DNA of 64,000 nt from Oscillospiraceae bacterium (lineage in GTDB: Bacteria; Bacillota; Clostridia; Oscillospirales; Oscillospiraceae), in assembly GCA_902795195.1 (NCBI GenBank), contig CADBKF010000002.1:25214-89213 (forward strand), in the 5' to 3' direction. Both the position numbers and the translations under genes were made by a program. Positions 26,388-35,348 of this stretch are shown here, piece after piece. Positions within the stretch are counted from its first letter, which is position 1. Every line of letters starts with the position of its first letter. The notes beneath the pieces were generated by a model, which had not been told where the DNA came from, made no database searches, and saw only the letters and a program-made list of their open reading frames with translations.

Positions 26388-27986
26388 TTAGGCCGGCTGG
26401 AGCGTCAGGCTCTCGTCGGTCATATCCAGAACGACGGTGTAGGTGCCGTCAGCCTCGACGACCAGGTTGTCGCCGTTGAGGCCGTTGACGCCGTAGTTGA
26501 CGTCCCAGGAAGCGCCCTGGCGGACCTTCAGTTCTTCACCGGCATGGAGCTCGAGAGGCTCGGAAACGAAGCAGCCGCCAGCCTCGGACATCGGGAAGTC
26601 GGTGTCCCAGTTGGTGCCGCAGATGTTGCCGATGACGGACCAGGCTTCCTTCTCAGCCTCGCTCATGGTGAACAGCGCGGAGATGGCGTTGTAGTAGTTG
26701 TCCAGAGCAGCCTGCAGGCCGGCCTCGTCGGTGGCGTTCTCAACGTCGGTGCCGATGACCTTGGCGATATCCCACCAGGAGCCGTGGATCTGGCCCTGCG
26801 GCACGGAGCAAGCAGCGTTCTGCTTCAGCAGAGCGGCCAGAGCCGGGGAGGCCTGGACTTCGGCGTTGGCCTGGTCAGCCAGGTTGGAGGGACCCCAACC
26901 AACCGCCTGGAAGCGCTCGAGCTGAGCAGCTTCGCCAGTCAGGTACTGAGCCAGTCTGTGCAGAGCGGCGGCCTTGTTGGCGTCGGTCTGGGGCTTGACA
27001 CCCATCAGCTTGCAGCCGTTGAAGGAGCCCATGTGGTACTCCTGGCCGTCAACGGTGAAGGAAGGCAGGTCGGTGGCGCCCAGGTTGTCGCCCAGGATGC
27101 CGGAAACGGTCTCGTAGGCCCAGGTACCGGTGACCACGATGGCGCAGCCGGAATCGAAGCCGGCGCCGTCGGAGGAGGACAGGTACATCGGGGAGTCGAC
27201 CAGCTTCTTCATGCCCTTGACAGCGATCAGGCCCTCGGGGCTGTTGAAGTTGTCGTCAACGGAGATGAAGTTGCCGTCCGCATCGGTGACCCAGTTGGAG
27301 TGGCAGCCGGTTGCGAAGAAGAAGGAAGCGATGTACCAGGCGGAGGTGTCGGTCTCCATGGAGAAGTACTTGTTGGCGGCTTCGCAGTCGGCAACCAGCT
27401 TCTCGAGGGAGTCAAGGTCCTCTTCGGGGATGACGGACTTGTCGTAGTACATGAAGTAGCCGTTGTCGGAGGTCAGGGGGTAAGCAAAGAGCTCATCGCC
27501 AGTGGTGGCCGCAGCAACGACGCCGGGGTCGTTGGCAGACTTCACGGTCTCAGCAGCCTGCACGCCGAGCTTGGACAGGGCGTTGGCCTGCACCAGACGA
27601 GCGAACTGGTCCTGCGCGAAGCAGAAGATGTCGCCGCCGGCGGCAACGTCGGTGATCATGTTGGTGGCAGCGTCGCCTTCGCCGACGGCCTCGACGGTCG
27701 CGTTGAAGGTGATGCCGTACTCGTTGCTGGAGTTGAAGTCCTCGATCTGCTTCTTGGTCAGATCGACGATGGCGTCAGCGACCCAGACGGTGATGTCGTA
27801 GGTGCCGGCGATTTCGCTGGTGCCGTTGTTGGCGGGAGCGGGGGTCTCGTTGCCGCCGTTGTCAGCGGGAGCCTCAGCGCCGTTGCCGGCAGGAGCTTCG
27901 GTGGGGGTGGGGGTGGTGTTGCTGCTGCACGCGGCCAGAGCGAAGATCATGACCAGAGCAAGCAGCATGGCGAGAATTCTTTTCAT
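26388..27986 (-). CDS. Extracellular sugar-binding lipoprotein (MalE/GanS-like)
   Basis: A 532-residue substrate-binding protein. Signal peptide with lipobox FALAAC (Cys about 20), then a Thr/Pro/Asn-rich linker to about 65. The mature part (DITVWVADAIVDLTKKQIED, VAAGGDIFCFAQDQFARLVQ, GPWAYE-type CAIVVTGTWAYETVSGILG, AAALHRLAQYLTGEAAQLERF) is a type 1 (maltose-like) solute-binding fold. First gene of the galactan importer operon with its own strong promoter. Confidence 0.94.
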   Translation of the reverse strand: MKRILAMLLALVMIFALAACSSNTTPTPTEAPAGNGAEAPADNGGNETPAPANNGTSEIAGTYDITVWVADAIVDLTKKQIEDFNSSNEYGITFNATVEAVGEGDAATNMITDVAAGGDIFCFAQDQFARLVQANALSKLGVQAAETVKSANDPGVVAAATTGDELFAYPLTSDNGYFMYYDKSVIPEEDLDSLEKLVADCEAANKYFSMETDTSAWYIASFFFATGCHSNWVTDADGNFISVDDNFNSPEGLIAVKGMKKLVDSPMYLSSSDGAGFDSGCAIVVTGTWAYETVSGILGDNLGATDLPSFTVDGQEYHMGSFNGCKLMGVKPQTDANKAAALHRLAQYLTGEAAQLERFQAVGWGPSNLADQANAEVQASPALAALLKQNAACSVPQGQIHGSWWDIAKVIGTDVENATDEAGLQAALDNYYNAISALFTMSEAEKEAWSVIGNICGTNWDTDFPMSEAGGCFVSEPLELHAGEELKVRQGASWDVNYGVNGLNGDNLVVEADGTYTVVLDMTDESLTLQPA

Positions 27987-28120
27987 TTGTTTGTTTCCTC
28001 CTTATAAATATAAGATGGTATAATTCTAGGCTTACGCCTTGGAATTACAAAAGATAAGAAGCGGCTGAGCCGCCGCGCGCCGCCGGCCTCGCAGACCGGT
28101 CGATAAATCCTATTGCTGTA

Positions 28121-28149
28121 ATTATACTACAAAATTTTGCCGTTGTCCA
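28121..28149 (-). promoter_or_regulatory. Sigma-A promoter of the galactan importer operon
   Basis: Minus strand TGGACA (28144-28149), 17-nt spacer, TATAAT (28121-28126). A leader of about 130 nt containing GC-rich palindromes (28068-28100) precedes the binding-protein gene. Confidence 0.82.
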
Positions 28150-28206
28150 CAAAAATATTAAAAAATATGAAGATTTTTTAGCAGATTCTTAGTATTCTGT
28201 GAAAAA

Positions 28207-28236
28207 ATGCGCCAAACCCCTTGGATTTGGCGCATT
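28207..28236 (-). terminator. Terminator of the secreted GH53 gene
   Basis: Stem ATGCGCCAAA / TTTGGCGCAT with a small loop; the minus strand continues with TTTTTTCAC. It separates the secreted GH53 gene from the importer promoter. Confidence 0.85.
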
Positions 28237-28242
28237 TTTTGC

Positions 28243-30177
28243 TTATCCGACTGCGTTGAGTGCGGCGTCGTCGATCTTGCCCCAGGCGCCGTTTCCGACG
28301 CCGGCGCACTTGACGTAAATGCCGACGGTCAGCGTCTGTCCGGCATGATATTCGATGCCGTCCACCACGCCGGTATCCCAGCTGCCGTAGGAGGTGATCT
28401 CCATCGGCGCGGTCGCAACGAGCTCGCCGTCGAGCTTGGCGTAGGCGTAGATCTCGGTCTCGCCACCGTCGCCGCCCATGATGGACACCGAGAAGCGGTA
28501 AACACCGTCAGAGAGCTCGGACGGTGTCTGCTCCATCGTGAACTCCACGCTGTTCTTTGCCGCGCTCCAGAAGTGCATGTGCCACTCGCCGGAGAGGGAA
28601 TCGGACTGCTTCTGCTCGACATAGAGCTGCTCTGCACCGCCCAGATCCTCCACGGTCCAGGGGCCGAGCTCACCGGACTCAAAGCTGCCGTTTTCGAGCA
28701 TATTCGGGGCGATCAGCTGCACCGTGCAGCTGACCTCGCGGCCCTCGACCTCGGTGGAGAGCACATAGCTGCCGGGACCGGCGCCGCTTAGCTGCTCGGC
28801 GCCGATCCAATTCGCGGGCACCGCCTTTGCCGAGTTGTCGCTCATAATGACGTCCACGGTCTCAGGCAGCGCCACCGGCTGGCCGACTTCCGCCTGCAGG
28901 AACAAATTGTTCACATCGTCGACCTTGAGCTCCGCCTCATTTCCGAAGCGCACGAGGCGGAAGACCTTGAGCGATTCCAGCGCCGTGCCGTCGGGGCCGA
29001 AGAAGCACTGGTTGTCCACCGCGCTGCCGCCGTACCACTTGCCGGCGTCCTCGGGATCGTAGACCGCCGCGTAGCTCGAGGCCCAGCCGGAGCCGTACTG
29101 CTCCCAGAGCTTCTGGTTCTCCTCATAGGAGCTGCCGCCCACGGTGATCCACGCGCCCTCCCAGTAGCAGACGCCCAGGCAGTTGGTGGTCTGGGCGGCG
29201 GTGGCGATGACGTTTCTCACGCAGTTGGTCTGGCCCTGCATCGTGTAGGGATAGTCCTTGGTGACCGCGCTCTCGTCGGAGATCGTGTTGCCGCTGAAGT
29301 CCGTGTCCTCGGGGGTGTTGGCGTAGGAGGTCTCCATGACAAAGGTCTTTTTGTCATAGCCCTCGGCGATCCGGGAGAGGGTCTTCTGCAGATTCTCCAG
29401 CGTGCCGTGCCAGTAGGGATAGTAGGAGGTCGCAAACACGTCATAGTCCACGTCGTAGACCTTCAGCTGCTTGGCGTAGTCCATGTAGGCGCTGGAGTTT
29501 TCGGGGTTGGCAAAGTGCAGCGCGACCTTGGCCTTGGGGCAGGTCTCGCGCACGGCGGCGGAGCCTGCGGAGAAGAGCTTGCTCATGGCGTACCAGCCGG
29601 TTTCACCGGCCAGGCCATTGTTGGTCTCGTTGCCGACGGAAACCATGTCGATCTCGGTGCCGCTCTTCTGGATCGTCTGCAGAGCCTGGACGGTGAAGTC
29701 GTGCAGGGCTGCGGCCTTGTCCTCAATGGCGAGGTCCTCCCAGGCTCTGGGGGCCTGCTGCTTGCCGGGATCGGCCCAGAAATCGGAGTAGTGGAAGTCG
29801 ACAATCAGCTTCAGGCCGTACTTGGCGGCTCGCTTGCCGATCTCAGCGGCCTTTTCCACGTCGTTGTTGCCGCCGCCGAAGCCGTTGCCGTTTTCGTCAT
29901 ACGGTTCGTTCCACACGCGCACGCGGATGTGCGTCAGCCCGTTTTCGGACAGCAGGCGGAACAAATCCTGCTCCTTGCCGTCAAAATCCCGATAGACGAC
30001 GCCGCTGGCCTCCTCGGCGAGCACAGAGGAGACATCCATGCCGAGGATGAAGTCCTCGGGGAGATTTTCGACCTGTTCTACATACAAAAAGCTGTCGGGC
30101 TTTGTCAAAGGGGAAGGCTGTGCGGAGCAGCCGGCCAGCAGCGCAAGCGCCAGTACCAATGCGATCAAGCGTTTCAT
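28243..30177 (-). CDS. Secreted GH53 endo-beta-1,4-galactanase lipoprotein with CBM61-like domain
   Basis: A 644-residue surface enzyme. Lipobox LLAGC at about residue 16. GH53 barrel about 35-400: ILGMDVSSVLAEE, VRVWNEPYDENG, VDFHYSDFWADPGKQ, acid/base Glu in SVGNETNNG, nucleophile Glu in FVMETSYANTPED. An Ig-like (Big_4 type) domain follows near 420-480 (VDVIMSDNSAKAVPANWIGA). The C-terminal domain about 485-644 (LENGSFESGELGPW, WSAAKNSVEFTMEQ, IYVKCAGVGNGAWGKIDDAA) resembles CBM61, a beta-1,4-galactan binder linked to GH53 enzymes. It should cut pectic galactan outside the cell for the adjacent importer. Confidence 0.94.
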   Translation of the reverse strand: MKRLIALVLALALLAGCSAQPSPLTKPDSFLYVEQVENLPEDFILGMDVSSVLAEEASGVVYRDFDGKEQDLFRLLSENGLTHIRVRVWNEPYDENGNGFGGGNNDVEKAAEIGKRAAKYGLKLIVDFHYSDFWADPGKQQAPRAWEDLAIEDKAAALHDFTVQALQTIQKSGTEIDMVSVGNETNNGLAGETGWYAMSKLFSAGSAAVRETCPKAKVALHFANPENSSAYMDYAKQLKVYDVDYDVFATSYYPYWHGTLENLQKTLSRIAEGYDKKTFVMETSYANTPEDTDFSGNTISDESAVTKDYPYTMQGQTNCVRNVIATAAQTTNCLGVCYWEGAWITVGGSSYEENQKLWEQYGSGWASSYAAVYDPEDAGKWYGGSAVDNQCFFGPDGTALESLKVFRLVRFGNEAELKVDDVNNLFLQAEVGQPVALPETVDVIMSDNSAKAVPANWIGAEQLSGAGPGSYVLSTEVEGREVSCTVQLIAPNMLENGSFESGELGPWTVEDLGGAEQLYVEQKQSDSLSGEWHMHFWSAAKNSVEFTMEQTPSELSDGVYRFSVSIMGGDGGETEIYAYAKLDGELVATAPMEITSYGSWDTGVVDGIEYHAGQTLTVGIYVKCAGVGNGAWGKIDDAALNAVG

Positions 30178-30192
30178 TTTGCGTTTCTCCTT

Positions 30193-30735
30193 CTAGGGTA
30201 ATTGCAAAAGCTGTTCTGCGATGAATTGCGCCGCGCCGTCAGAAAGGTGCACGGAGTTGAGCCCATAGGCCAGGTAGTAGTCCTCCGGCGGCGTGTCGGC
30301 GTCCCAATAGGCGATGTAGTCCGTGAGTATGCCGCTGCGGGTTTGCCCGTCGTAGATCTTGTAGACCACCGCGCCGTCCTCAAGCGTCAGCGCTTCGGCG
30401 TCCAGGGTCATTTCGCTGCCGGTGAAGGCGTCGGGATAGCTTGCGAGCTTCGAGGCCGGCAGGATGTAGAGATCGGAGCTCACGATGTCCTGGCTGAACA
30501 TTGCGTAGTCAAAGCTGTGGACCTCCATGGCCTTGATGCCCTCGGGCAGATCCTCCTCGAGCTTCTCGGCCAGCGCGATGTCGTCGATGGCGGGGCAGTC
30601 GGCATAGAGCGTGACCTTCTTTTCCGGCTTGACGTCCATGGCCAGGCTGAAGACCCAGCCCCAGAAGATCGCCGAGAGCAGCGCGCACAGCACCAGCCGG
30701 TGGAAGATCGAGCCGATGTTTTTCAAAAACTGCAT
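30193..30735 (-). CDS. Membrane-anchored protein of unknown function
   Basis: A 180-residue protein with one N-terminal membrane helix (about 12-33) and a roughly 145-residue outer domain. SSDLYILPASKLASYPDAF resembles a segment of solute-binding proteins, but the full fold is not present. Located 15 nt upstream of the secreted GH53 gene and 10 nt downstream of another membrane protein, so all three are cotranscribed. GGAGG precedes the start. No function can be assigned. Confidence 0.75.
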   Translation of the reverse strand: MQFLKNIGSIFHRLVLCALLSAIFWGWVFSLAMDVKPEKKVTLYADCPAIDDIALAEKLEEDLPEGIKAMEVHSFDYAMFSQDIVSSDLYILPASKLASYPDAFTGSEMTLDAEALTLEDGAVVYKIYDGQTRSGILTDYIAYWDADTPPEDYYLAYGLNSVHLSDGAAQFIAEQLLQLP

Positions 30736-30745
30736 AGGCCCCTCC

Positions 30746-31240
30746 TTACGTCAAACGCTCATAGGCTGCGACGTAGCCGTGCACCACGTAGAGCACCAGG
30801 TGTTCGCCGGCCTTCTTGATGCGCTTGACCTTTGTGGCGTTGATGCTCACGCGCCGAACGCCATCGGGCGTTTCGACCTCGAGCTTGCGCAGCGCGATGC
30901 TGCCGCGGATGCGGAAGCGCTCCTTCGTGAGCCGGACCCTGCCGCGCAGGACCTCCGGCGCGCCGTCCGAGAGCGTCTCGGCGTGCTGCAGCTCCCGCTT
31001 GCCGCCGCGGATGGAGAAGGTGGAAAAGTAGATCGTGATCCACCCGGCCAGCGTGCTGATGCAGATGGCGATCAGCTCGTGCCGGAGCTCGTTGCGGCGA
31101 TTGACCGTCACGATCAGGCCGATGATCGCGCCCAGGGCCAGGACGAGCAGCACCGGCAGCGCCCAGGTCCAGAAGCGCCGCCAGAAGCGCAGCTGCCTGA
31201 GGTCCCGGTCAGTATAGAGCGGAATTGCGGTATCGGGCAT
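30746..31240 (-). CDS. Membrane protein of unknown function
   Basis: A 164-residue protein with two membrane helices (about 22-43 and 52-70) and a cytoplasmic C-terminal domain of about 85 residues (LRGRVRLTKERFRIRGSIAL, VSINATKVKRIKKAGEHLVL) that looks like a small beta-rich fold. I chose ATG 31240 because GGAGGTGAGG precedes it; an earlier in-frame start would lie in the promoter. First gene of the operon that ends with secreted GH53. Function unknown. Confidence 0.78.
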   Translation of the reverse strand: MPDTAIPLYTDRDLRQLRFWRRFWTWALPVLLVLALGAIIGLIVTVNRRNELRHELIAICISTLAGWITIYFSTFSIRGGKRELQHAETLSDGAPEVLRGRVRLTKERFRIRGSIALRKLEVETPDGVRRVSINATKVKRIKKAGEHLVLYVVHGYVAAYERLT

Positions 31241-31279
31241 AGCCTCACCTCCGAATCGGAAACAAAAAATCCATTTTTC

Positions 31280-31308
31280 ATTATATCTCATAGAAAACGG
31301 AAATGCAA
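31280..31308 (-). promoter_or_regulatory. Sigma-A promoter of the membrane proteins-GH53 operon
   Basis: Minus strand TTGCAT (31303-31308), 17-nt spacer, TATAAT (31280-31285), 40 nt before the start codon. Confidence 0.82.
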
Positions 31309-31353
31309 CCGAAAGATTTTCCGACTGCGGCCGCGCGCAGACGGGGAAGGGGA

Positions 31354-31382
31354 TTGACATTTTTCGCGGAATTTTGTACGAT
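31354..31382 (+). promoter_or_regulatory. Sigma-A promoter of the GH13 amylase gene
   Basis: TTGACA (31354-31359), 17-nt spacer, TACGAT (31377-31382). Back-to-back with the minus promoter at 31280-31308. Confidence 0.8.
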
Positions 31383-31413
31383 ACAAGAAAAGAACACAGG
31401 GAGGAATATGCTT

Positions 31414-33081
31414 ATGAGACGTTATTTGGCACTGCTTCTGCTCCTGGCCATGCTCCTGGGGCTTTTTGGCTGCACGGCGAACGTGGACCCGGGCCCCGTA
31501 CAGGCAGACACCGACGCACAGACCGAGCCTGCCCCGGAAACCGAAGCGCAGACCGGCGAGCTCAGCCTGCAGGAGGACTATTTTGCGCAGGCGGCCGCCA
31601 CCGAGGACAACGCCAGAGTGTTCTATGAGATCTTTGTCGGCTCCTTCTCCGACTCGAACGGCGACGGCGTGGGCGACCTCAAGGGTATTTTGAACCGCCT
31701 GGACTACCTCAACGACGGCGACCCGACCTCCGGCAAGAGCCTGGGCATCGAGGGCATCTGGCTCACGCCGATCTTCACCTCGCCCAGCTACCACAAGTAC
31801 GACGTGGCGGATTATTACGAAATTGACCCCAAGTTCGGCACAATGGAGGACCTCCAGGCCCTCATTGACGCCTGTCACGCGCGGGGCGTCAAGCTGATTC
31901 TGGACATGGTCATCAACCACACCAGCACCCAGTGCAGCTGGTATAAGTCCTTCGTCCAGGCGCACAAGGATCAGGACACGGAATCCGAGTTCTACAATTT
32001 CTATTCCTGGAGCCAGGAGGACAGCATTCCAGCCGGCCGCGTCTTCAACAAGATCGGCGGCACGCTGGACTACTACGAGTGCAACTTCTGGGATCAGATG
32101 CCAGAGCTCAACTTCGACAATCCGCAGGTCCGCCAGACCGTGCTGGACGTGGCGAAGTTCTATCTAGACATGGGCATCGACGGCTTCCGCTTCGACGCGG
32201 CCAAGTACATCTACTACGGCGAGCACGAGCGCAGCGTGGAGTTCTGGAACTGGTACATGGACGAGCTGCGCGCCTACAAGCCCGACATCTACACCGTGGC
32301 CGAGGTCTGGGACAGCGACGGCGTGACGGATCTGTACTTTGACGCGCTCAACTGCTTCGACTTCACGGTCTCGCAGGCCGAGGGTCTGATCGCCCAGACT
32401 GCAAACAAGGGCGACGTCAACAGCTACTGCGCCTATGTGCAGAGCTACCTTGAGACCATCGCCGGGAAGAACCCCGACGCAATGTATCTGCCCTTCATCG
32501 CCAACCACGACACCGACCGCGCGGCCGGCTATCTGCCCGACGCCAGCGGCCAGATGCAGATGGCGGCCAACCTCTATCTGCTGGGCCCCGGCTCGCCGTT
32601 CCTGTATTACGGTGAGGAGCTCGGCATGCGCGGCTCGCGCGGCGGCGCCAACACCGACTCCAACCGCCGCCTGGCCATGGTCTGGGGCGACGGCGACACG
32701 GTGAAGGACCCCGAGGGTACGACCTACCAGGCCTCCAACCAGATCAGCGCCGGCGCCATGCAGCAGGCGGAGGATCCCAACAGCCTCTATACATATTATA
32801 AAAAGGTCATAGCGATCCGCAAGGCCAACCCCGAGATCGCCCGGGGCGTGTACACCGCGCTGTCCTTCCCGGAGGACAAGGCCAGCGGCTTTGTGGCCTC
32901 ACTGGACGGCAGCTTCGTCTGCGTGATCCACAACACGACGCAGCGGGAGATCACGATCGACCTCAGCAAGGGTACGGATCTGAGCTTCACGCAGATCACC
33001 GCCATGATCGGCCTCGGCGAAGCCACCCTGAACGGCACGATGCTCACGATCGGCGCGCAGACGAGTGTGGTATTGAGATAG
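31414..33081 (+). CDS. GH13 alpha-amylase family lipoprotein
   Basis: A 555-residue surface lipoprotein. Lipobox GLFGC (Cys about 20), acidic linker to about 60. The barrel carries the four GH13 regions: DMVINHTS, GFRFDAAKY (nucleophile Asp), TVAEVWD (acid/base Glu) and FIANHDTDR. The C-terminal beta domain ends in TIGAQTSVVLR. It should degrade alpha-glucans or malto-oligosaccharides outside the membrane. Two starts are possible; ATG 31414 gives better spacing from AGGGAGG than ATG 31408. The TAG stop is the border of a repeat (TAGGCAATAG). Confidence 0.94.
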   Translation: MRRYLALLLLLAMLLGLFGCTANVDPGPVQADTDAQTEPAPETEAQTGELSLQEDYFAQAAATEDNARVFYEIFVGSFSDSNGDGVGDLKGILNRLDYLNDGDPTSGKSLGIEGIWLTPIFTSPSYHKYDVADYYEIDPKFGTMEDLQALIDACHARGVKLILDMVINHTSTQCSWYKSFVQAHKDQDTESEFYNFYSWSQEDSIPAGRVFNKIGGTLDYYECNFWDQMPELNFDNPQVRQTVLDVAKFYLDMGIDGFRFDAAKYIYYGEHERSVEFWNWYMDELRAYKPDIYTVAEVWDSDGVTDLYFDALNCFDFTVSQAEGLIAQTANKGDVNSYCAYVQSYLETIAGKNPDAMYLPFIANHDTDRAAGYLPDASGQMQMAANLYLLGPGSPFLYYGEELGMRGSRGGANTDSNRRLAMVWGDGDTVKDPEGTTYQASNQISAGAMQQAEDPNSLYTYYKKVIAIRKANPEIARGVYTALSFPEDKASGFVASLDGSFVCVIHNTTQREITIDLSKGTDLSFTQITAMIGLGEATLNGTMLTIGAQTSVVLR

Positions 33082-33172
33082 GCAATAGAGAATAAGGCAA
33101 TAGGCAATAGGAGAACGACGCAGTCCGTCGCACAACTCCTATTGCCTATTGCCTTATTGCCTGTTGCCTCTA
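33079..33172. repeat. AGGCAAT hairpin element, copy 2, spanning stop to stop
   Basis: The element begins with the TAG stop of the amylase gene (TAGGCAATAG) and ends with the TAG stop of the convergent LCP gene (TAGAGGCAACAGG on the minus strand). Arms AGGCAATAGGCAATAGGAG and its complement enclose an inner stem around GACGCAGTCCGTC. It fills the whole intergenic space and probably acts as a bidirectional terminator. Confidence 0.9.
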
Positions 33173-34453
33173 ATCAATGGGCTGATAATAGACATCCAGC
33201 ATGGTCTCAAAGAGATTGTCCTCATCGGGGTACATGATGGCGACCTTGTAGCCGTGGATGTTGAGGACCCAGTCCATGGTGCCCTCGAGGCCGAGCATCT
33301 GGATGCTGTTCCGGTGCAGCAGGAAGGTCTCTGCCAGGAAGATCACATCGCTGAGGTCGGTGTCGGTCACAATGTAAGGCATGATCGTCTGATAGAGCTT
33401 CGAGATGATACTGAAGTCCGAGCGCGCCTGCCGGATCGTGGTGCCGGCAAATTCCTGGATATACTGCTTTTGCCGCACCATACGGACGTTGTTGCCCTCC
33501 AGATCATGGGTACGGTGGCGCAGATAATGATCGCAGTTTTGATCGTGCAGCGTAATGACGTCGCCGGCCTTGACATCGGTGCCGTCGGGCATGCTCAGAT
33601 CCTCGAGAGAGGTGAGCGTGACGCCGCCGATGGTCTCGTTGGCCTCAATGACGCCCTCCATATCGATTGCGATATACTTGGAGATCGGCATGCCGTAGAG
33701 CAGCTTGGAGACCGTCGCCAGCGTGTTCTCGCAGCTGAGCTCGCGCCGGTTGCCGTAGGAGTAGGCCACACAGATCTGGTGCTTCTGATAGCCGATCGGC
33801 TTGCCGCTGCCGGAGTAGACCATCATTTCCGCTTCGGTGTCGCGGTTGATGTGCAGGATCTTGATCTCGCCGGTCTCGGTGTCCTCGGCGATGAGCAGAA
33901 TGACGTCGGCCTGGCCGGCGGAGCCCTGCGTCTCGACCTCGTTGAGGTCTTTCCGGTCCACGCCCAGCAGCAGCACGGTCGTGAGGTTTTCGTTCTGTCG
34001 GTAGCGGACGCCGTTGTAGGTCAGCGTTTTGCCGGCGTCCTCGGTGACGATCCGCTCGTCATTCTCCGGCAGCGCGATCTGCGCGGTGCTGAAATCGGTC
34101 AGAAGCTGGGACCTGCCGCGGTTGAACTGATACTGCAGCCACTGATCTGCGCCCAGCACCGCCAGGCTCAGCAGCAGCACAACGGACAGCAGAACGGCCA
34201 GAATCCCGCGCAGCACCGGATGGCGCTTCTTCGGGGGCTCGTCGTCCTCGTCCTCGTCTTCCTCATCCGCTTCCGGCGTCAGATCGGCCGCATCGGCTTC
34301 GTCAACGGGCAGGACCTCCTCAGGCGCTGTATCGTCCTGCTGCACGGCCCGGTCCAGATCCAGCTCCGGGACCGGCCCGCCGAACTCGGCGAGAATGGAA
34401 TCGAGTTCCTCGTCGGGATTGCTCCACTGCGCATCATTCGGTTGGTTGTTCAT
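33170..34453 (-). CDS. LytR-CpsA-Psr (LCP) family protein
   Basis: A 427-residue membrane-anchored protein. A long acidic cytoplasmic N-terminus (about 1-80), one membrane helix (about 85-108), then the LCP domain: NLTTVLLLGVDRKD, GQADVILLIAEDTETGEIKI, INRDTEAEM and a late RHRTHDLEGNNVRMVRQKQY. LCP proteins attach phosphate-linked glycopolymers to peptidoglycan or protein. It overlaps the sortase gene by 20 nt, which implies coupling. I chose ATG 34453 because an AGGGGG site lies in the sortase end. Confidence 0.92.
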   Translation of the reverse strand: MNNQPNDAQWSNPDEELDSILAEFGGPVPELDLDRAVQQDDTAPEEVLPVDEADAADLTPEADEEDEDEDDEPPKKRHPVLRGILAVLLSVVLLLSLAVLGADQWLQYQFNRGRSQLLTDFSTAQIALPENDERIVTEDAGKTLTYNGVRYRQNENLTTVLLLGVDRKDLNEVETQGSAGQADVILLIAEDTETGEIKILHINRDTEAEMMVYSGSGKPIGYQKHQICVAYSYGNRRELSCENTLATVSKLLYGMPISKYIAIDMEGVIEANETIGGVTLTSLEDLSMPDGTDVKAGDVITLHDQNCDHYLRHRTHDLEGNNVRMVRQKQYIQEFAGTTIRQARSDFSIISKLYQTIMPYIVTDTDLSDVIFLAETFLLHRNSIQMLGLEGTMDWVLNIHGYKVAIMYPDEDNLFETMLDVYYQPID

Positions 34454-35270
34454 CGACCAATACCCCCTGGACCAGGTAGCGGATTTTATCGTTGTTGACA
34501 TAGGTGCAGGTGCTGAGCGTGACGATGTGATCGTCCAGCGTCAGCTCCACGCCCTCACGCACATTGGCGATCACGGTGCGCGGAGAAAGGATCGTGTCAA
34601 GATACTCCTGGAAATCCTCGTCCTTGCCAAAGTCGAAGTTGTTGAGGATGTGCCGCGTGTCGTAGGCGTGCGCTGAGGCGATCCGGTAGGTGTAGACGCG
34701 GTCCGGCGTGTAGATATAGAAGAACTCATGCTCCTGGAAGAAGGTTTCGTCCTCAAAGTAGAGCAGGTTCGTGAAGCGCTCGCCCTCGCGCTTCATGTTG
34801 TGCCCGTAGAGCACCGTGACGCGGTCTGTGAAGTCCTTGGCGTTGGCCTTCTGAGAGTAGATCTCGCCGGCAAACAGATAATTGCCGTTGATGTCGTGGT
34901 GCAGATAGAAGTTGTCGTCCATCTCGCCGTGGGCCTGCAGCACCGGCAGGTCGATCCCGGTGCCGGGGATGACGATCCAGGCGTAGACGTCCTCGTTGAG
35001 CTCGGTGTATTCCGCCCAGTCGATCGGGTTTTCCGCCAGCGACCGGGTTTCCTCCGCGTCGGTCTCCTCCGGAACAGCGGAGGCAGGCTCTGCGTCCGTC
35101 AGCGTGGGCAGCGCCTCCTCGTCGACGCCGGAAGAATGTGCCGGCGCCGAGAGCAGCTGCGGCAGCAGCAGGATCACCGCGCCTACCAGCACGAGCAAAG
35201 AGACGACCAGCACCGCGATCCACACCCCGCGGCCGGTCTTCTTGGTTGGTTCCTTACTGTATTTTCCCAT
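34434..35270 (-). CDS. Class B sortase
   Basis: A 278-residue membrane-anchored transpeptidase. N-terminal helix (about 14-38), Ser/Glu-rich spacer, then the sortase barrel. VTVLYGHNM holds the catalytic His, VTLSTCTYV the catalytic Cys (about 255) and DKIRYLVQG the Arg. The TCTY context and the length between His and Cys fit class B (SrtB). No protein with an evident sorting signal is in this window, so its substrates are elsewhere. ATG 35270 follows GGAGG by 8 nt; the upstream extension would cross the promoter. Confidence 0.92.
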   Translation of the reverse strand: MGKYSKEPTKKTGRGVWIAVLVVSLLVLVGAVILLLPQLLSAPAHSSGVDEEALPTLTDAEPASAVPEETDAEETRSLAENPIDWAEYTELNEDVYAWIVIPGTGIDLPVLQAHGEMDDNFYLHHDINGNYLFAGEIYSQKANAKDFTDRVTVLYGHNMKREGERFTNLLYFEDETFFQEHEFFYIYTPDRVYTYRIASAHAYDTRHILNNFDFGKDEDFQEYLDTILSPRTVIANVREGVELTLDDHIVTLSTCTYVNNDKIRYLVQGVLVDEQPTE

Positions 35271-35294
35271 GTTGCAATCCTCCATTGAACTATC

Positions 35295-35323
35295 ATTATA
35301 TAATAAGACGCGACGATTGTCAA
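35295..35323 (-). promoter_or_regulatory. Consensus sigma-A promoter of the sortase-LCP operon
   Basis: Minus strand TTGACA (35318-35323), 17-nt spacer, TATAAT (35295-35300): a perfect match to the consensus. Confidence 0.92.
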
Positions 35324-35348
35324 ACAGTTCCGGAGGAAATACCGCAAG

